From: Rhodocyclaceae bacterium
GTDB lineage: Bacteria; Pseudomonadota; Gammaproteobacteria; Burkholderiales; Rhodocyclaceae
Direction: 5' to 3'
NCBI GenBank assembly: GCA_016791085.1
Contig: JAEUNN010000302.1
Span: 1-5,089, forward strand
Length of the DNA: 5,089 nt
The notes beneath the pieces were generated by a model that was not told the origin of the DNA, did not search any database, and saw nothing but the letters and a program-made list of their open reading frames with translations. The stretch's first letter is position 1. Every line of letters begins with the position of its first letter. Below are positions 1-5,089 of the stretch, piece by piece. Position numbers and translations under genes: made by a program.

Positions 1-3171
<3,171 letters not shown>

Positions 3172-3203
3172 GGGCGCCGCCAGCACGGCAGACCAAGGCG
3201 CCC
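3172..3203 (+). terminator. GC-rich hairpin directly after the kinase stop, possible weak terminator or 3'-end stem
   Basis: The bases right after the TGA form a perfect 7-bp inverted repeat, GGGCGCC (3172-3178) with GGCGCCC (3197-3203), around an 18-base loop that itself contains a 3-bp GCC/GGC stem. A competing 5-bp stem, GCCCC (3200-3204) with GGGGC (3210-3214), shares its bases. No T-run follows either stem, so this is not a canonical intrinsic terminator. It could protect the mRNA 3' end or assist Rho-dependent ending. In DNA this GC-rich, short stems also arise by chance. Confidence 0.3.
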
Positions 3204-3335
3204 CGCGCCGGGGCCCGGCCTGTCAGCATGCGCTGCGGCATGGCTCGCCGACGCATACGCATGGCCCGGGCCTCACTGTGCCGCAACCGGCCTGCCCGCG
3301 TAAAAGCGGTAGAAATTCCGCATCCGGCACGGAAA

Positions 3336-3366
3336 AACCGGTTCCGTACGCGGCTTATTGTAAAAT
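3336..3366 (+). promoter_or_regulatory. Candidate promoter for the synthetase-like gene, with palindrome at the -35 position
   Basis: TAAAAT at 3361-3366 matches the sigma-70 -10 consensus at 5 of 6 bases and sits in the only clearly AT-rich island of the gap. The expected -35 position, 17 bases upstream, reads CCGGTT, a poor match to TTGACA. That spot is covered by the perfect 8-bp palindrome AACCGGTT (3336-3343), so a DNA-binding regulator could act there as activator or repressor. Transcription would start near 3373, giving a leader of about 200 bases. This is a pattern-based guess with no conserved -35 box. Confidence 0.35.
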
Positions 3367-3450
3367 TGCGGACTTTCCCGCGGCTCCCACGTCCTTGCGG
3401 CCGGGCGGCACGCTGACTGATCCGGCCGGGCCAGCCGCGTGCGTCCACAC

Positions 3451-3471
3451 AGGCCGTGGCAATTCCGGCCT
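3451..3471 (+). repeat. Inverted repeat / hairpin in the leader
   Basis: AGGCCG (3451-3456) and CGGCCT (3466-3471) form a perfect 6-bp stem around a 9-base loop, about 100 bases upstream of the start codon. No T-run follows, so it is not a classical attenuator terminator. It could be a leader RNA structure or a regulator site, or chance in GC-rich sequence. Confidence 0.3.
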
Positions 3472-3485
3472 CGTGCTCATTCATT

Positions 3486-3527
3486 CCCGTTTGCGCGTGA
3501 AATTCCGAGTCGGGCACCCCGTTTGCG
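3486..3527 (+). repeat. 10-bp direct repeat spaced 32 bp, candidate regulator binding sites
   Basis: CCCGTTTGCG occurs at 3486-3495 and again, identically, at 3518-3527. The 32-bp step is close to three turns of B-DNA, which would put both copies on the same face of the helix. Both lie between the candidate promoter and the start codon of the synthetase-like gene. They could be operator sites or leader RNA elements. No known regulator consensus is recognised. Confidence 0.3.
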
Positions 3528-3557
3528 GCATGTTCCCGTACCCACTACCACGCTTTC

Positions 3558-3563
3558 AGGTGA
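3558..3563 (+). promoter_or_regulatory. Ribosome binding site of the synthetase-like gene
   Basis: AGGTGA lies nine bases upstream of the ATG at 3573, a good distance for a Shine-Dalgarno sequence. The in-frame ATG at 3582 would be 18 bases away, so the first ATG is preferred. The TGA at 3561-3563 inside this site is in frame with the gene and blocks any upstream start. Confidence 0.8.
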
Positions 3564-3572
3564 CCTAAACCC

Positions 3573-5089
3573 ATGCAATCCATGAACGCCAGCGCCCTTG
3601 CAAGCGGCGCCGATCTGCAATTTGGCGACCGCGTGGTCGTAATCGACGGCATGGCGGCGTTCCGCCCGCTGCCGGATGGCGCCGCCGGCGAAAAGCGCTA
3701 TGTCGCCGGCCGTTTCTGGGGCGACACGCCGTCGCGGCTGGACGGGAGCGCCGATCTCTCGGGCACCTTCGGCCGCTTCGTGGTGCTGGTGCACGAGCCG
3801 GCGCGCGGGCGCCTGACCGTGCACAATGACCGCTACGGCATGCTGCCCCTGTTCATCGCGCAGCACCAGGGGCGGCTATTGCTGTCCCTGTCGCAGGCCG
3901 GGCTGGCGCGCCAGGGCGTGCGCGAAACACTGGATGTCGGCGTTCTGACCGACGTGCTGGCGTTCAACGTGCCCCTGGCCAACGGCACGCTATACCGCGG
4001 CATACGCCTGTTGCCCGGCGCGAGCCGTCTCGCCATCGATCTGGCCAGTCTGGATCAGAAGGCCGAACGCCTGTGGCAACCGGCCGCAGCCCTGAACCCG
4101 GGCGACCGGCCGCTCGCCGACGTACAGGACAAACTTTCCGACCTGCTGCTGGAAGGATACGACCTGATCAGCCGCGGCAGCACGCGCGTAGGCGTCACGC
4201 TGTCCGGCGGCGTGGATTCGCGTCTGCTGCTCGCCGCCGGGCTCGCGCTCGGCCGCCCCATGCAGGCCTACGCCACCGGTGTACCCGGCAGCCGCAGTCT
4301 CGAATACTCGAAGGGCATGGCCGAACTGTGCCAGGTGCCCTATCACGCCTACCCGCTCGGACCCGAATTCGTTACGCGATTTGCCTCACTGGTGGAACAG
4401 AATGCCGCCCTGACGCAGGGCGTTTCGTTCAATTCCGAAGCCGAAGCGCGCTATTTGCGCGATCACGTGGCCCCGGCCGGCAGCGTCATGATGCATGGCG
4501 CCTTCGCAGAGCTGTACAAGATCGGGCACATGCACAACTTTCCCTGGGATGCCGGCGCCCGCGCCGCCGGCCTGGACGGACTTACGGCCAACCTGTTGCA
4601 GCGTGGCCGCGGCCGCCTCGCGCGGCGTGCCGCGGCGCTCGCGGCCCCGCTGCGCGAGGCCGTGAATGGCGCGCTGGAAGCCCGCGTGCGCGCCAAAATT
4701 GACGCCGTGCCGGCCGGATCGGCCCTGTCCACGGTGTTGCAATGCCTGTATTTCGACGAATTTCTCGGCAAGGTGAGCGTGGCTTCCGGGTTGCTCTGGA
4801 ACGACCATCTGCCGACCGCGTTCCCGTTCAGCTATCCGCCTTTCGTGGACCTGTTGCTGTCGGTCAAACCCGAAGATCGCGCCCAGTTCCGCTTCCCGCG
4901 CCATTTCCTGGCGCGCACCCACAAGGGCCTGGCGGCCTATCCGGATTCCAACACCGGCGCCAGCATAGGCGCGTCCGATACGACCATATTCCTCGTACAC
5001 CTGCGCGACTGGCTGCGCAAAAAGCTGTTCGGCAGCCGGCTGCTGTTCGACCACATGGACGTACCGACCTGGCTGGACGGCCTGCAGCC
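3573..5089 (+). CDS. Asparagine-synthetase-like protein lacking the glutaminase cysteine, 3' partial
   Basis: Probably an ATP-dependent enzyme that adenylates a carboxylate and forms an amide-type bond; the substrate is unknown. The first 505 codons are present; relatives are usually 550-650 residues, so the C-terminus is missing. Residues 1-~150 resemble the AsnB N-terminal amidotransferase fold, with DRYGMLPLF (86-94) matching the family's DRxGxxPL. However, the protein does not begin Met-Cys and has no Cys before residue 253, so it cannot use glutamine in the standard way. The synthetase domain has the PP-loop SGGVDSR (211-217) and a later NTG (460-462) typical of polysaccharide-cluster relatives. 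The motif that follows in AsnB (SGxGxDE) appears as HGAFAELY (308-315), altered at acidic positions. The start is fixed by an in-frame TGA twelve bases upstream and a good ribosome site. Cys-less relatives include beta-lactam synthetase and lasso-peptide cyclase, but no precursor peptide is visible, so neither role can be claimed. The family call is firm; the function is open. Confidence 0.9.
   Translation, partial: MQSMNASALASGADLQFGDRVVVIDGMAAFRPLPDGAAGEKRYVAGRFWGDTPSRLDGSADLSGTFGRFVVLVHEPARGRLTVHNDRYGMLPLFIAQHQGRLLLSLSQAGLARQGVRETLDVGVLTDVLAFNVPLANGTLYRGIRLLPGASRLAIDLASLDQKAERLWQPAAALNPGDRPLADVQDKLSDLLLEGYDLISRGSTRVGVTLSGGVDSRLLLAAGLALGRPMQAYATGVPGSRSLEYSKGMAELCQVPYHAYPLGPEFVTRFASLVEQNAALTQGVSFNSEAEARYLRDHVAPAGSVMMHGAFAELYKIGHMHNFPWDAGARAAGLDGLTANLLQRGRGRLARRAAALAAPLREAVNGALEARVRAKIDAVPAGSALSTVLQCLYFDEFLGKVSVASGLLWNDHLPTAFPFSYPPFVDLLLSVKPEDRAQFRFPRHFLARTHKGLAAYPDSNTGASIGASDTTIFLVHLRDWLRKKLFGSRLLFDHMDVPTWLDGLQ

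Larger units (their letters stand above)
3172..3572. other. Intergenic region / probable leader of the synthetase-like gene, no convincing gene
   Basis: This 401-base gap separates the kinase stop from the next start. Open frames cross it on both strands, but none has a good ribosome site with an ATG, a recognisable motif, or a composition unlike chance in GC-rich DNA. I checked specifically for a small precursor peptide ahead of the synthetase-like gene, as in lasso-peptide clusters, and found none that is convincing. The stretch contains short palindromes (GGCCCGGGCC at 3263-3272; CATGC/GCATG arms at 3227-3231 and 3238-3242), an AT-richer island around 3301-3370, and the regulatory candidates listed separately. 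No tRNA or known riboswitch pattern was recognised by eye. Confidence 0.7.

Noticed and set aside
3278..3568. 96-codon frame filling the intergenic region
   Set aside because: It starts at a GTG with no ribosome site, has no family-like motif, and its end coincides with the ribosome binding region of the next gene; most likely chance.
3172..3572. Lasso-type precursor peptide ahead of the Cys-less synthetase
   Set aside because: No small frame shows a ribosome site with ATG, a leader Thr at the penultimate position, and a Gly-to-Asp/Glu ring pattern; no protease or B-protein gene is visible.
4073..4702. 209-codon plus-strand frame inside the synthetase-like gene
   Set aside because: It is out of frame with the SGGVDS-bearing protein and consists mainly of Arg/Pro/Ala; a shadow frame.
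4386..5054. 222-codon minus-strand frame inside the synthetase-like gene
   Set aside because: It is antisense to a frame with clear AsnB motifs and has no recognisable domain.

Overview
The window is GC-rich, and dense G/C-ended codons run through two long same-strand reading frames. Together with the style of its signalling protein (several PAS domains joined to a His-Asp-His phosphorelay kinase), this suggests a proteobacterium, most likely a betaproteobacterium. That placement is inference from composition and protein style, because no taxonomic marker gene is present.

Layout: bases 1-3171 (+) hold the C-terminal 1056 residues of a large hybrid ('unorthodox') sensor histidine kinase whose N-terminus lies before the window. 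Its order is PAS - PAS - coiled coil - PAS - HisKA - HATPase_c - degenerate receiver - true receiver - Cys-rich linker - Hpt. All phosphotransfer residues are present (His417, Asp816, His999, counting the codon at base 1 as residue 1). Bases 3172-3572 are a roughly 400-base intergenic stretch. It holds GC hairpins just after the kinase stop, a candidate promoter with an 8-bp palindrome at its -35 position, a leader hairpin, a 10-bp direct repeat spaced 32 bp, and a clear ribosome binding site. Bases 3573-5089 (+) hold the first 505 codons of an asparagine-synthetase-like protein that runs off the window end. It keeps the AsnB-type fold signatures and the ATP-binding SGGVDS loop, but it lacks the N-terminal Cys nucleophile needed to use glutamine.

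How they may work together: the kinase would relay phosphate His to Asp to His and then to a separate response regulator not seen here. The synthetase-like protein is probably a biosynthetic or modifying enzyme that activates a carboxylate with ATP. Such proteins occur in polysaccharide, natural-product and peptide-modification clusters. The wide gap and a possible promoter argue against a tight operon, so any functional link between the two genes is only suggested by adjacency. The most notable points are the glutaminase-dead synthetase, the pseudo-receiver in the kinase, and the structured leader between the genes.
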